This document shows, in pieces, positions 51,172 through 61,285 of a DNA stretch of 64,000 nt. The DNA comes from Bacteroidales bacterium (GTDB lineage: Bacteria; Bacteroidota; Bacteroidia; Bacteroidales; UBA932). The notes under the pieces are model-generated. The model was not told the origin of the DNA. It made no database searches and saw nothing but the letters and a program-made list of their open reading frames with translations. The DNA lies in the NCBI GenBank assembly GCA_017430365.1, contig JAFRNC010000001.1, forward strand, positions 124,001-188,000. The letters run 5' to 3'. Every line of letters starts with the position of its first letter. Position 1 is the stretch's first letter. The position numbers and the translations under genes are program-made.

Positions 51172-52725
51172 TTATTTCAAAGAAACTATTCCTTTATCAA
51201 TCCTGCGGAGAACCTCGTCCCTGCCCATCAGGGCCATCATCTCGGCCACGCCGGGTCCTACCGACTTGCCGACAAGGAAGAGGCGGAGAGTGTTCATCAC
51301 CTTGCCCATCGGCCATCCGTTCTCACGGATAAGCCCTTCCAGCGACTCTCCGACATGCTCCCTGGTGAACGGTTCCAGACCTGCTATGAAGTCGCGGACC
51401 CGGGGGATGAGGGCGGGGATGTCGTCTTTCCAGAACTTGGCGGCTGCCGCGGCATCGTAGGAGGCCGGAGCCTCGAAGAAGAAAGCGGTAGCATCGTGGA
51501 ATTCGGTAGGGAAGTGCACCCTCTCGCGCATGAGGTCCAGGACGCCTCCGATATATTCGTCGCTGAACGAGGCCACACGGTCGCCTTCAGCTGCCCTGAA
51601 ATCGGCCACCAGTTTTTCGGTCGGCCTCATTCGGAGATACTCCTGGTTGAACCACTTAGCCTTGTCGGGATTGAACCTTGCACCCGACTTGACCACCCGT
51701 TCCAGCGAGAACACGTCCACGAGTTCCTCCAGAGAGAATATCTCCTGCTCGGTTCCGGGATTCCATCCCAGGAAGGCCAGCATGTTGACGAAAGCCTCGG
51801 GATAGTATCCGTCCTCGCGATAGCCGCGCGACACTTCTCCTTCGGCATTGACCCAGCGGAGCGGGAATACCGGGAATCCGAGCCTGTCACCGTCCCTCTT
51901 GCTGAGCTTGCCTTTTCCGTCGGGCTTGAGCAGCAGCGAGAGATGGGCGAACCTTGGCTGGGTATCCTGCCATCCGAAAGCCTCATAGAGGAGATAGTGC
52001 AGGGGGAGGGAAGGCAGCCACTCCTCACCGCGGATAACCTCGGTTATCTCCATCAGGTGGTCGTCCACTATGTTGGCCAGGTGATAGGTCGGGAGTTCGT
52101 CGGCACGTTTCCACAGGACCTTGTCGTCCAGAGTGTTGCTGCTCACTTCGATGTGGCCGCGGATCAGGTCGTCCATTGCGATGGTCCGTCCTTCGGGGAT
52201 CTTGAACCGGATGGTCCATCCGGTCTCTTCGGCGACCCTGCGTTTCACTTCTTCAGCGGGAATCGTCAGGGAGTTCTTCAACGAGAGACGGGTCTCCCAG
52301 TTGTAGGTGAAGGTCTTCTTTTCGGCTTCGGCTGCGGTACGGAGAGCGGTGAGCTCCTCAGCGGTGTCGAAGGCATAGTACGCGAGGCCCTTTTCGACCA
52401 GTTCCTCTGCATATTTGCGATAGATACCGCGACGCTGCGACTGCCGGTAGGGGGCGTGGGGATGCTTCTCAGAAGGAACTTCCACCACGTTGCCGTCCTG
52501 GTCTACACCCTCGTCGGGGAAAATGCCGCACCAGCGGAGGCTCTCGATTATATAGGCTTCGGCACCCGGCACGAAACGCTGGGAATCGGTATCCTCGATG
52601 CGGAGGATGAAATCGCCTCCTGCCTGCTTGGCGTAAAGATAATTGTAAAGGGCCGTGCGGACGCCGCCCATGTGGAGCGGCCCCGTCGGACTGGGAGCGA
52701 ATCGTACCCTGCGTCTTCTTTCCAT
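51172..52725 (-). CDS. gltX: Glutamyl-tRNA synthetase
   Basis: This class I enzyme charges tRNA-Glu (and possibly tRNA-Gln). It is 517 residues, a normal length. The HIGH-like motif is PSPTGPLHMGG (11-21) and the KMSKS-like motif is KLSKRDGD (~272-279). The start lies only 1 nt after the ftsZ stop, so gltX is the last gene of the dcw transcript here. Confidence 0.96.
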   Translation of the reverse strand: MERRRRVRFAPSPTGPLHMGGVRTALYNYLYAKQAGGDFILRIEDTDSQRFVPGAEAYIIESLRWCGIFPDEGVDQDGNVVEVPSEKHPHAPYRQSQRRGIYRKYAEELVEKGLAYYAFDTAEELTALRTAAEAEKKTFTYNWETRLSLKNSLTIPAEEVKRRVAEETGWTIRFKIPEGRTIAMDDLIRGHIEVSSNTLDDKVLWKRADELPTYHLANIVDDHLMEITEVIRGEEWLPSLPLHYLLYEAFGWQDTQPRFAHLSLLLKPDGKGKLSKRDGDRLGFPVFPLRWVNAEGEVSRGYREDGYYPEAFVNMLAFLGWNPGTEQEIFSLEELVDVFSLERVVKSGARFNPDKAKWFNQEYLRMRPTEKLVADFRAAEGDRVASFSDEYIGGVLDLMRERVHFPTEFHDATAFFFEAPASYDAAAAAKFWKDDIPALIPRVRDFIAGLEPFTREHVGESLEGLIRENGWPMGKVMNTLRLFLVGKSVGPGVAEMMALMGRDEVLRRIDKGIVSLK

Positions 52726-52726
52726 C

Positions 52727-53962
52727 CTATTCCTCCTTGCTTTCCTTGACGTTCAGCATCCGCTCGCGGCGCACATATGCGGGCTCCTCTTCCAGATCCT
52801 TGATCAGGCGCACGTCGTCCACTATGAGCGCGGGAATTCCGGTGACGCGCTGCTTGTTGAGCAACTTGCCGTTGTCCGGGGCGATGGGGCGTCCCTTCTT
52901 GCGGCTGCGGAACAGGTTGGGATTGTATTTCACTTCGATGCGGTTTCCCCGGTTGATCTCGTTCTCGTCGATCACGGGGAGCTGCCACATCTCGAAACCG
53001 GTCGCGATGATGGTGACGCTGATCTTGCCGCCCATGTTCTCGTCGAACACGATACCGCGCTTGAAATTGATCGTAGCGCCGGTGTACTGCGAGGTGAAGT
53101 CCATGATCTGGGAAAGTTCCTCCATGGAGATTCCGGTCTCGTCGTCGGAACTGCCTGTGATGTTGATAAGGGCGTTCTTCACGCTGCGCAGGTTGAGGTC
53201 GTTCAGCAGAGGTGAGTTGAGCGCCTGCTCGACCGCCTTCGTCGCACGGTCTTCGCCTTCGGCCTCGCCTATACCCATGATGGCCACACCGCTGTTCTGC
53301 ATCACCTTCTTCACGTCGGCGAAGTCCACGTTGATGTAGCCGCTGCTTGTGATGATCTCGGCTATGCTCTTGACGGCGGTTGCCAGCACTTCGTCGGCCT
53401 TGGAGAAGGCTTTCTTCATGCCCATCTTACCGTAGAGCTGATAGAGCTTCTGGTTGTCGATCACCAGTATGCTGTCGACATGCTTGCTGAGTTCCTTGAT
53501 GCCTTCTACTGCACGGTAGAGAGCCTCCTTACCTTCATCGCGGAAGGGGACGGTGACTACGCCGACCGTCAGTTTGCCCATCTCCTTGGCTGTCTTAGCC
53601 ACGAGGGGAGCGGCTCCGGTGCCGGTGCCGCCGCCCATGCCGCAGGTCACGAAGACCATCTGCGTGTCGCCGGCGAAGATCTTGTTGATCTCCTCGATCG
53701 ACTCCTCCGCCGCCTTGCGGCCGGTCAGATAGTCCGTTCCGGCTCCCAGTCCCTTGGTCAGGACGGGGCCTATCTGGAGTTTTGTGGGTACCGGACTTGT
53801 CTGCAGGGCCTGCAGGTCAGTATTGCAGACCACGAAATCCACATCCTTCAGTCCGAGCGTGTACATGTAGGAGACGGCATTGTTTCCGCCGCCGCCCACG
53901 CCGACGACGGTTATGATATTGCCTCTTTTCTCCCAGCTGGTAGGTATTAAATCTGCGTCCAT
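52727..53962 (-). CDS. ftsZ: Cell division protein FtsZ
   Basis: The tubulin-like GTPase that forms the division ring. 411 residues with GVGGGGNNAVSYM (21-33) and the tubulin signature GGGTGTGAAPL at ~110-120. The T7 loop region NVDFADVKKVM and a C-terminal tail ending EEEPAYVRRERMLNVKESK, which contains the Bacteroidota-type conserved peptide (PAYVRR). It begins 3 nt after ftsA. Confidence 0.98.
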   Translation of the reverse strand: MDADLIPTSWEKRGNIITVVGVGGGGNNAVSYMYTLGLKDVDFVVCNTDLQALQTSPVPTKLQIGPVLTKGLGAGTDYLTGRKAAEESIEEINKIFAGDTQMVFVTCGMGGGTGTGAAPLVAKTAKEMGKLTVGVVTVPFRDEGKEALYRAVEGIKELSKHVDSILVIDNQKLYQLYGKMGMKKAFSKADEVLATAVKSIAEIITSSGYINVDFADVKKVMQNSGVAIMGIGEAEGEDRATKAVEQALNSPLLNDLNLRSVKNALINITGSSDDETGISMEELSQIMDFTSQYTGATINFKRGIVFDENMGGKISVTIIATGFEMWQLPVIDENEINRGNRIEVKYNPNLFRSRKKGRPIAPDNGKLLNKQRVTGIPALIVDDVRLIKDLEEEPAYVRRERMLNVKESKEE

Positions 53963-53965
53963 GGC

Positions 53966-55390
53966 TTAAGCGTTGTCTTTATCGGAATCGGAAAATAGCA
54001 TGTCAAAAAAGCTGGGCTGTTTCTTCTTCTCAGCCCTTTCGCGCGCCTTGCGCTCCTTCTCCTCCTGCTTGCGGAGTTCCTTGGCCCTTCTCTCTTCCTC
54101 CTTACGGCGCTCGCGCTCCTCGCGTGCGGAGATGCGCTCGTCGACCGGTTCTTCTTCCTCTTCTTCGAAGAGAGTGCTGTCCTCCTGCTTTGCGGCCGCC
54201 TGCGCTACGGCTTCCTTCTTGTATTCGATGGCGTGCGAGAGCATCGGCTCGATGGCCTCAAGGACGAGTCCCACGGCAGTGGATGCGTAGACGTCGAAGG
54301 CGTCTTCCACACTGGAGCTGTCGATCGATCCCTGGGGTGCGGCCAGGCGGATGCGCTGTCCGAGGAGAGCGCTAGCCAGCTGGATGATGTTGTCGAGGTG
54401 GCAGCCGCCGCCCGTGATGACTATGCCCGAAGTGATCTTGGAGGCATAGCCCGACTGATCTATGACATAGCGTACGGCGTCGAAGATTTCGCTCATTCTG
54501 GCCTCGATGACGCGGGCGAGCAGGCTGATCTCGACTTCGCCGTCCTCCACGTCGTTTTCGTTCTTGAGGATCAGCTTCTTGTTTTCGACGGCGAATTCTT
54601 CGCAGCAGCGGCCGTGCATGACCTTGATGGTCTCGGCCCACTGGTTGGTGATGTTGGCGACGTTCTTGATGTCGACCGTGACGGATTCACCTCCGAAGGG
54701 GATGATGGCGACCTCCCTGACGATGTTGTCCTTGATGATGGCGACTTCGGTCGAGCTCTTGCCGATATCGACGAGAGCCACACCGTTCTCCATCTCGGGC
54801 TTGCTCAGGACGGCCCTCGCCGAAGCGATGGGGGCGAGGATCGCCTTGTTCATCTTGAGCCCGCAGTCGTTGAGGATGGTGGTCCTGCGGTCGAGGATGG
54901 CACGTTTTCCGTAGAAGATCTTGAAAGTGGCCTCTATTGTGCCGCCCACCATTCCGATAAGTTCGTCGTGATTGATGCCGAACCTCTCTTCGGTGCTGTA
55001 CTTCTGGGGAACCGCCTCGAAGACGGTGTCGCCTCCCTCGAGGGTGGCGTTGTAGCGTCCCCTGGTGATCTGGCGTACCTCCTCCTCGGTGATGTAGGCC
55101 TTGGGGTCGGTGCGGTTGATCAGGCAAGGGAGCTCCTTGCTGTGGAGAATCCTTCCGGAGAGGCCGACGGTGACCTCGCCGATCTCTTCCTGAAGTTCGG
55201 CCTCTGCCTGGCTTATAAGTCTGCGGACGATCTCTTCGACCTTGAAGTCGTTGACGATTTCGCCGCATTCGATGCCGGCCGCCGGAGTGTCGTGGTAGCT
55301 TACGATCTTTATGCCGGCCGATGTCTTCTCACCGACTGCCAGCGCCACTTTCGAACTACCGAAATCCAATGCTGCTGCGTACCTGCTCAT
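53966..55390 (-). CDS. ftsA: Cell division protein FtsA
   Basis: Actin-like membrane tether for FtsZ. Starting at ATG 55390 the product has 474 residues. ALDFGSSKVALAVGE is the phosphate-1 motif, the 1C domain follows, and phosphate-2 is VALVDIGKSSTEVAI. After the core lies a ~75-residue Glu/Arg/Lys-rich helix (DERISAREERERRKEEERR) and a terminal amphipathic segment FFDMLFSDSD for membrane binding. The start overlaps the ftsQ stop (ATGA). A TTG start 12 nt upstream is possible but unneeded. Confidence 0.97.
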   Translation of the reverse strand: MSRYAAALDFGSSKVALAVGEKTSAGIKIVSYHDTPAAGIECGEIVNDFKVEEIVRRLISQAEAELQEEIGEVTVGLSGRILHSKELPCLINRTDPKAYITEEEVRQITRGRYNATLEGGDTVFEAVPQKYSTEERFGINHDELIGMVGGTIEATFKIFYGKRAILDRRTTILNDCGLKMNKAILAPIASARAVLSKPEMENGVALVDIGKSSTEVAIIKDNIVREVAIIPFGGESVTVDIKNVANITNQWAETIKVMHGRCCEEFAVENKKLILKNENDVEDGEVEISLLARVIEARMSEIFDAVRYVIDQSGYASKITSGIVITGGGCHLDNIIQLASALLGQRIRLAAPQGSIDSSSVEDAFDVYASTAVGLVLEAIEPMLSHAIEYKKEAVAQAAAKQEDSTLFEEEEEEPVDERISAREERERRKEEERRAKELRKQEEKERKARERAEKKKQPSFFDMLFSDSDKDNA

Positions 55391-56160
55391 AGCTGCTTGC
55401 AAATTATCTGATTATTATATTTTAGATTGATTGTCCTGTATTTCCTTTCGCCCACTTCCGGCAGGATGTTCTTCCACCATGTTTCCAGTTTGGTGAACTT
55501 GTTCTCGCAGTCGCCATAGTCGCCGAATATGATTGCCGGCCCCGGTGTCCTGGTATAAAGCATGATGTCACCGTCCCCGGCGATGTCGATCTGGGCTATC
55601 TCCCTCCTGAGGAAGGGGCGCTCGTCTATGTAGCGGGCAAGCGATACCATACCCAGGATCCACTCGCGGTCGTGTTCGGGGGCCGCACCCCTGTAAGTGC
55701 TGTCCGCATGGATCGGGATGTTCCCCGTCACGATGGGTACATCCACGGAATTCGTTACGGGGAAGAGATAACCTTCCGGATCGGCATACCAGCGCCTGCT
55801 TCCCTTCTCGAAACGTATTATGGGCTTGCGCTGGGTAATCTCGACGGCGAGTGTCCCTTCGTCCGGGGTGAAGACCTGGGCGCTCATCACTTCACCGCGT
55901 GCGCGGAGCCTCTTCTCGATGGAATCGAGGTCGATTGCGACGGTACGCCGTCCGATCGCGGCCTTTTCCATCTGCCTGGTGACTTCAGCCCGGTCCACTA
56001 TCGCACTTTCAAGCGAGTCGAGCAGTATCACCTCGACATTGCGGCATACGGCCTGACCGCGTCCCTGGGCGGACATGGATCCTACGAAGTAGAACCAGCA
56101 GCCCAGCAGTCCGGCGGAGAAGAGGACGATCAGCGAAGTGAGGAGTATCTTTTTGATCAT
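55387..56160 (-). CDS. ftsQ: Cell division protein FtsQ
   Basis: 257 residues with one N-terminal transmembrane helix (ILLTSLIVLFSAGLLGCWFYF, ~5-25). A POTRA-like domain follows (~40-105, AVCRNVEVILLDS... EKRLRARGEVMSAQVF) and then the FtsQ beta domain. Sequence is weakly conserved as usual, but position between murC and ftsA settles the call. It bridges early and late division proteins. Overlaps both neighbours by 4 nt. Confidence 0.93.
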   Translation of the reverse strand: MIKKILLTSLIVLFSAGLLGCWFYFVGSMSAQGRGQAVCRNVEVILLDSLESAIVDRAEVTRQMEKAAIGRRTVAIDLDSIEKRLRARGEVMSAQVFTPDEGTLAVEITQRKPIIRFEKGSRRWYADPEGYLFPVTNSVDVPIVTGNIPIHADSTYRGAAPEHDREWILGMVSLARYIDERPFLRREIAQIDIAGDGDIMLYTRTPGPAIIFGDYGDCENKFTKLETWWKNILPEVGERKYRTINLKYNNQIICKQL

Positions 56161-57518
56161 ATAAGGCTCTTGATATAGGTTTCAATGGGCTCTATGAAGC
56201 GGTCCACGTCGCCTGCCCCGAAGGAGACAAGGCAGTCGAGATCCCTTCCTTTCAGATGTTCCATCAACTCCTCCTTGGGAATGAGCACCTTGTCCTCAAT
56301 GGTCACCCTGTCGAAGATGATGTCCGAGGTGACTCCCGGGATCGGCTCCTCGCGGGCGGGATAGATGGGGAGGAGGATGAGGGAGTCGAGACCGCTGAGG
56401 GCGTCAGCGAAATCCGCCGCGAAGTCACGGGTCCTGGTGTAGAGATGGGGCTGGAATATGCCGCAGATCTTCCTTCCCGGGAAAATGTTGCGGATCGAGC
56501 TGATTGCCGCCCTGATCTCGTTGGGATGGTGGGCGTAATCGTCGATATATGCTATGTGCGGGGTATTGACATGTATGTCGAAGCGGCGCTTCACTCCCTG
56601 GAATGTGGCGAGGCCTTCACGGAGTTTTTCAGGCTCAGTGCCATGGAGCAGGGCTATGGCCGACGCGGCCACGGCGTTCTCCACGTTGACCCACCCGGGA
56701 ATACCGACACTGCAGTGTGCGAGGGTGCCTCCGGGATAGTTGAGCGTGAAATCGAAACGTCCGTCTGGAAGCGGAACGATATCTGATGCGAAGAAGTCGC
56801 AGGAGGTGTCGTACGCGTAGCGGAAGACCTTCGCCCGGATCTTGTCCAGGGGGACTTCCACTCCTGACTTGATAATCACTGCTCCGTCGGGGTCGACCTG
56901 GGATGCGAACTCCCCGAAGGCTTCGACCACGTGTGCGTGGTCGTTGTAGATGTCGAGGTGGTCGGCATCGGTAGCGGTGATGACGGCTATATGGGGATGC
57001 AGCTGCAGGAAAGACCTGTCGAATTCGTCGGCTTCGGCCACGAGGACGGGGTTTTTGCTGAGCAGCAGGTTGGTGTCGTAGTTCTTCGAGATGCCGCCCA
57101 GGAATGCGCTGCATCCTTCGCCGCTGACAGTAAGCAGATGGGCCAGCAGCGTGCTGGTGGTCGTCTTGCCGTGGGTGCCCGAGACGGCGAGGCATTCCTG
57201 CCCGCGGGCGATTTCGCCCAGTGCCTTGGAACGCTTGCACATGGGGTAGCCGTGGCTGCGGACGAACCGCATCTCGCCCAGGTCCTCCGGGATGGCTGGA
57301 GTATAGATGACGAAGGTATGCTCCGCGTCTCCCGGGATTGCAGTAACGTCGTCCTCGTAATGTACGGCTATGCCTTCGTTCTCAAGCGCATGGGTGAGTG
57401 CGGAGGGGGTGCGGTCGTATCCCGAGACTTCAAATCCCCTGTGGTGGAAGTATCGGGCTATGGCGCTCATGCCGATACCCCCGATCCCTATGAAATAATA
57501 ATGATTATAATCAGCCAT
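56157..57518 (-). CDS. murC: UDP-N-acetylmuramate--L-alanine ligase
   Basis: The 453-residue Mur ligase adds L-Ala to UDP-MurNAc. GIGGIGMSAIA (11-21) is the nucleotide motif, GTHGKTTTSTLLAHLL the ATP P-loop (~114-129), and EADEFDRSFLQL plus HHPNEI follow in order. No Ddl or other fusion is present. It is 14 nt downstream of murG. Confidence 0.97.
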   Translation of the reverse strand: MADYNHYYFIGIGGIGMSAIARYFHHRGFEVSGYDRTPSALTHALENEGIAVHYEDDVTAIPGDAEHTFVIYTPAIPEDLGEMRFVRSHGYPMCKRSKALGEIARGQECLAVSGTHGKTTTSTLLAHLLTVSGEGCSAFLGGISKNYDTNLLLSKNPVLVAEADEFDRSFLQLHPHIAVITATDADHLDIYNDHAHVVEAFGEFASQVDPDGAVIIKSGVEVPLDKIRAKVFRYAYDTSCDFFASDIVPLPDGRFDFTLNYPGGTLAHCSVGIPGWVNVENAVAASAIALLHGTEPEKLREGLATFQGVKRRFDIHVNTPHIAYIDDYAHHPNEIRAAISSIRNIFPGRKICGIFQPHLYTRTRDFAADFADALSGLDSLILLPIYPAREEPIPGVTSDIIFDRVTIEDKVLIPKEELMEHLKGRDLDCLVSFGAGDVDRFIEPIETYIKSLI

Positions 57519-57532
57519 TGCTCAACGGTAAT

Positions 57533-58639
57533 CTATTTCAGGAGTTTCAATACTTCCCTGGCGATAACCTCCGAAGCGTCCTTGCGCCCCAGTTTCAGGA
57601 TGTTCTTCTCCAGTGCGGCGAGCCTGGCGTCGTCGGGCAGGAGCGCTTCTACCGTGTCAAGCAGTTTCCCGTCGGCGTCGGCGTCACGTACCATCAGTGC
57701 AGCATCCTTCTCGACCAGGGCCATGGCGTTGTGCGTCTGGTGGTCTTCGGCCACATTGGGCGAAGGGACGAAAACTGTCGCCTTGCCCGCCACGCACAGT
57801 TCGGAGATGGTGCCCGCACCGGCCCTCGAGACCAGCAGGTCGGCCACGGCATAGGCCAGGTCCATCCTCTTGATGAAATCGGTATAATAGAGGTTCTTCA
57901 CTTCGCGTCCGGCCATGAATTCGTCGATACCGGGCTTGTATATACGTCCGCACTGCCAGATAACCTGGTATCCGGCCTTTCCGGCACGATTCTCCACCCA
58001 ACTCTTCATCACGCGGTTGAGGGTGCCGCAGCCCAGACTCCCGCCTACAACGAAAAGGGTCTTGCGTTCAGGGTCCAGGCCATAGAACCTATATCCCTCC
58101 TCGCGCTGTGCAGCGGTCGCGGGTGCGATCTCCTTGCGGATCGGATTGCCCGTAAGGATGATGCGGTCTGCGGGGAAGAAACGTTCCATTCCTTCGTATG
58201 CTGTGCATATCCTTGCGGCCTTCTTGGAGAGTATCTTGTTGGTCAGCCCCGCATAGGAATTCTGCTCCTGCAGCAGGCAGGGGATGCCTTTGCGCGACGC
58301 GCTCCAGAGGAGGGGGGCACTGGCATATCCGCCCACACCCACCGCCACGTCGGGTTTGAATTCCTTCAGGATTTCACCTGCCTTGCGGACGCTCTGCAGC
58401 ACCTTGAAGGGAAGTGCCAGGTTCTTGAGCGAAAGCGAGCGCTGCAATCCCGCCACGGGAAGTCCGATTATCCTGTATCCCGCCGCGGGAACCCTTTCCA
58501 TCTCCATCTTGCCGGAGGCTCCTACGAAGAGTATCTCCGCTTCAGGACATATCTCCTTGATTGAGTTGGCTATTGAAAGCGCCGGGAAAATGTGTCCTCC
58601 GGTGCCGCCGCCGCTGATGATGATTCTGGGATTATTCAT
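57533..58639 (-). CDS. murG: UDP-GlcNAc--lipid I N-acetylglucosaminyltransferase
   Basis: The 368-residue GT28 enzyme makes lipid II at the inner face of the membrane. SGGGTGGHIFPALSIA (9-24) is the N-terminal glycine-rich loop, HEQ is replaced by QEQNSYAGLTNK (the lipid-binding region), and SRAGAGTISELCVAGKATVFVPSPN is the nucleotide-sugar site. It overlaps ftsW by 8 nt. Confidence 0.97.
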   Translation of the reverse strand: MNNPRIIISGGGTGGHIFPALSIANSIKEICPEAEILFVGASGKMEMERVPAAGYRIIGLPVAGLQRSLSLKNLALPFKVLQSVRKAGEILKEFKPDVAVGVGGYASAPLLWSASRKGIPCLLQEQNSYAGLTNKILSKKAARICTAYEGMERFFPADRIILTGNPIRKEIAPATAAQREEGYRFYGLDPERKTLFVVGGSLGCGTLNRVMKSWVENRAGKAGYQVIWQCGRIYKPGIDEFMAGREVKNLYYTDFIKRMDLAYAVADLLVSRAGAGTISELCVAGKATVFVPSPNVAEDHQTHNAMALVEKDAALMVRDADADGKLLDTVEALLPDDARLAALEKNILKLGRKDASEVIAREVLKLLK

Positions 58640-59945
58640 TTGTGGAATAGGTTATCTCGTGAGTACTGCTGGTAGTGTCGGAATTGTAGGAGTCCGTAAG
58701 GCTTGCTGCCTGTGCTTCGCGTTCTGCCCTGTCCCTTGCATCTTGCTTGTCGAGTTGCCTGTTGACCGACAGGATCATGCCGAAGGCTCCGCAAAGCACC
58801 AGGTAGGCCGTGCCGCCATGGCTGATGAGGGGCAGGGTGTGGCCGGTGATGGGGAAGAGGCGTACGTTGACCAGTATGTGGAGGAACGCCTGTGTGGCTA
58901 TGAGGAATGAAAGGCCTACGATAAGGACGCTCGAATAGGTCGCCTTGCATCTCTGGCAGAGACGTATGCAGCGGAAGAGGAATATGAGGTAGAGCAGCAG
59001 CACGAAGACCCCTCCCAACAGTCCGTATTCCTCCACGATGAATGCGTAAATGAAATCGGAGAACGCCATGGAGAGGGAGTAGCGCTGGGTGCTCTTGCCG
59101 GGCCCCTTGCCGAAGATCCCTCCTTCCGAAATGGCCACCTTCGCGTTCTCGCTCTGCCTGTCCTTGTCCTTGAGACGCTCGAGTTCGGCGGCTGAAAGTT
59201 CGTCCATATTGATCTCGTCTTCCTTGTCGAAATGGGCGGTCAAGCGGCTTTCTACCGTACCGAAGCGGTTGAATATCTTCCCTATGGCCGACTGCTGCCG
59301 CTCGGGTTTTCCGGCATAGAAAAGGTGATAGATTGAAAACATCAGCAGGACCGCCGCCGCCACGATGCCTACCGTGATCGCCAGGTTCTTGAAATTGACG
59401 TCCATGAAGAAGAGAACGAGGAAGCAGATAATCGCGATCAGCAGGGCTGACGAGAAACTGTTCACCATGATCATCATGCAGACGGCGCCCACCGGCAGCA
59501 GGATCTTCAGGGCGAACTGCTTGAAGTCGTCGAGACTGTCGCCCCAGAGTTCTAGGGCCTTGGCGAGATATAGGATAACGCCGATCTTGGCGAACTCGAA
59601 TACCTGGAATGTCTTTCCGAAAATGCGGATGCCGCGGATAGCCCCGTTGATCTTCACCTGGAATCCCGGTACGAACAGCAGCAGGAGCATCAACAGCGAA
59701 AGTCCGAATATGGCGAAAGAGAAGAAGCGGTAGGCGCGCAGCGGTATGAGATAGCATATCATTAGCGCCACGAAGCCCAGGAGTACCGATTTGGTCTGCT
59801 CCCAGAAAATCGCTACCTTGCTGATACCGCGGGACGAGGCGAGGAAACTGCTCGACGAGAATACGGCCACGATTGATATCATCGCGAACAGAACCACGAT
59901 GATCCAGATCACCTTGTCTCCCTTGAGTTTCCAGAATTCCTTCAT
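58632..59945 (-). CDS. ftsW: SEDS glycosyltransferase FtsW
   Basis: The 437-residue polytopic membrane protein polymerises septal peptidoglycan with FtsI. SEDS landmarks include GIRIFGKTFQVFEFAKIGVILYLA and SGKST-like FGKGPGKSTQRYSLSMAFSDFIYAFIVEE-type regions, then GHTLPLISHGGTA. It carries a long soluble insert of about 80 residues between helices and a charged C-terminal tail, both common in Bacteroidota. It sits between murD and murG. Confidence 0.95.
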   Translation of the reverse strand: MKEFWKLKGDKVIWIIVVLFAMISIVAVFSSSSFLASSRGISKVAIFWEQTKSVLLGFVALMICYLIPLRAYRFFSFAIFGLSLLMLLLLFVPGFQVKINGAIRGIRIFGKTFQVFEFAKIGVILYLAKALELWGDSLDDFKQFALKILLPVGAVCMMIMVNSFSSALLIAIICFLVLFFMDVNFKNLAITVGIVAAAVLLMFSIYHLFYAGKPERQQSAIGKIFNRFGTVESRLTAHFDKEDEINMDELSAAELERLKDKDRQSENAKVAISEGGIFGKGPGKSTQRYSLSMAFSDFIYAFIVEEYGLLGGVFVLLLYLIFLFRCIRLCQRCKATYSSVLIVGLSFLIATQAFLHILVNVRLFPITGHTLPLISHGGTAYLVLCGAFGMILSVNRQLDKQDARDRAEREAQAASLTDSYNSDTTSSTHEITYSTNE

Positions 59946-59948
59946 CGT

Positions 59949-61283
59949 CTACAGCATTCTTACGGCTTCCTTGAACTGGCGGCCGCGGTCTTCATAATTC
60001 TTGAACAGGTCGAAACTTGCGCAGCAGGGGCTGAGAAGCACGGTGTCGCCGGGGCTTGCCAGTGAGGCGCATTTGTTGACGCACTCCACGGCGGAGAGGG
60101 TGTCATAGATGGGGACGATTCCTCCGAAAGAGTCGTGGATCTTGCGGTTGTCCACTCCCAGGCAGACGATCGCCTTCACCTTTTCGCGGACCAGGTCGAT
60201 GATGGGACCGTAGTCGTTGCCCTTGTCGGTGCCTCCGAGGATCAGGACCGTGGGGGCCTGCATGCTCTCGAGGGCGTACCAGGTGGAATTGACGTTGGTG
60301 GCCTTGGAGTCGTTGACATAGAGCACGCCGCCGACGGTCATGACCTTCTCCATACGGTGCTCCACACCTTCAAAGGTGGTCAGCGACCGGCGGATGGTCT
60401 CGTTGGTGATATGCATTATCTTTCCGGTGATGGCCGCGGCCATGGAGTTGTAGACGTTGTGTTTCCCTTCCAGCGACAGATCCTTGACCAGTATGTCGAA
60501 TTCGTCGCCGTCGTAGCGGACGCGCATGGTGTCGTCGTCCAGCCATGCTCCCTCTTCCACACTTCCTCCGTCCTGGGTGAAAGGCAGTTTCTTGGCCTGG
60601 AGCACGATCTTGTTGAGCTCGCCGATAGTCACTTCGTCGTCACTGCAGAAGATGAAGCAGTCTTCGGGCTTCATGTTGCGGGTGATGCGGAACTTGGCGT
60701 TTATGTAGTTCTGGAAGCAGTGGTCGTAGCGGTCGAGATGGTCGGGGGTGATGTTCATCAGCACGGCGATGTCGGCTTTGAAGTCATACATGCCGTCCAG
60801 CTGGAAGCTGCTGAGTTCCAGTACGTAGATGTCGTGCTTCTCGGTGGCCACCTGCATCGCGTAGCTCTTGCCGATATTTCCGCCGAGGCCGACGTTCAGC
60901 CCGGCGTTCTGGAGGAGGTAATAGATCAGTGAGGTGGTCGTGGTCTTGCCGTTGCTTCCGGTGATGCAAATTTTCCTGGCCTTGTCGAAGTAGCCTGCGA
61001 ATTCGATCTCCGAAATGACTGGAGTCCCCATCTCGTGGAGTTTCACCACGAGGGGCGCGGTCTCGGGGATGCCGGGGCTCTTGATCACGAGGTCGGCTGA
61101 CAGGACCCTGTCGGCGCTGTGGCCGCCTTCCTCGAAAGGAATGTCCCACTTCATGAGTTCATTGCGGAAATTTTCCTTGAGATTGCCGCTGTCCGACAGG
61201 AATGTGTCGTAATGCTGCGTTTTCGCAAGGACCGCGGCCCCAACGCCGCTTTCGCCTCCGCCGAGAATGACTGCTTTCTTCAT
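59949..61283 (-). CDS. murD: UDP-N-acetylmuramoyl-L-alanine--D-glutamate ligase
   Basis: 444 residues. ILGGGESGVGAAVLAK (7-22) opens the first Rossmann domain, ITGSNGKTTTTSLIYYLL (~110-127) is the ATP loop, and NITPDHLDRYD and VNDSKATN follow. It adds D-Glu to UDP-MurNAc-Ala. It starts 2 nt after mraY. Confidence 0.97.
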   Translation of the reverse strand: MKKAVILGGGESGVGAAVLAKTQHYDTFLSDSGNLKENFRNELMKWDIPFEEGGHSADRVLSADLVIKSPGIPETAPLVVKLHEMGTPVISEIEFAGYFDKARKICITGSNGKTTTTSLIYYLLQNAGLNVGLGGNIGKSYAMQVATEKHDIYVLELSSFQLDGMYDFKADIAVLMNITPDHLDRYDHCFQNYINAKFRITRNMKPEDCFIFCSDDEVTIGELNKIVLQAKKLPFTQDGGSVEEGAWLDDDTMRVRYDGDEFDILVKDLSLEGKHNVYNSMAAAITGKIMHITNETIRRSLTTFEGVEHRMEKVMTVGGVLYVNDSKATNVNSTWYALESMQAPTVLILGGTDKGNDYGPIIDLVREKVKAIVCLGVDNRKIHDSFGGIVPIYDTLSAVECVNKCASLASPGDTVLLSPCCASFDLFKNYEDRGRQFKEAVRML

Positions 61284-61285
61284 TG

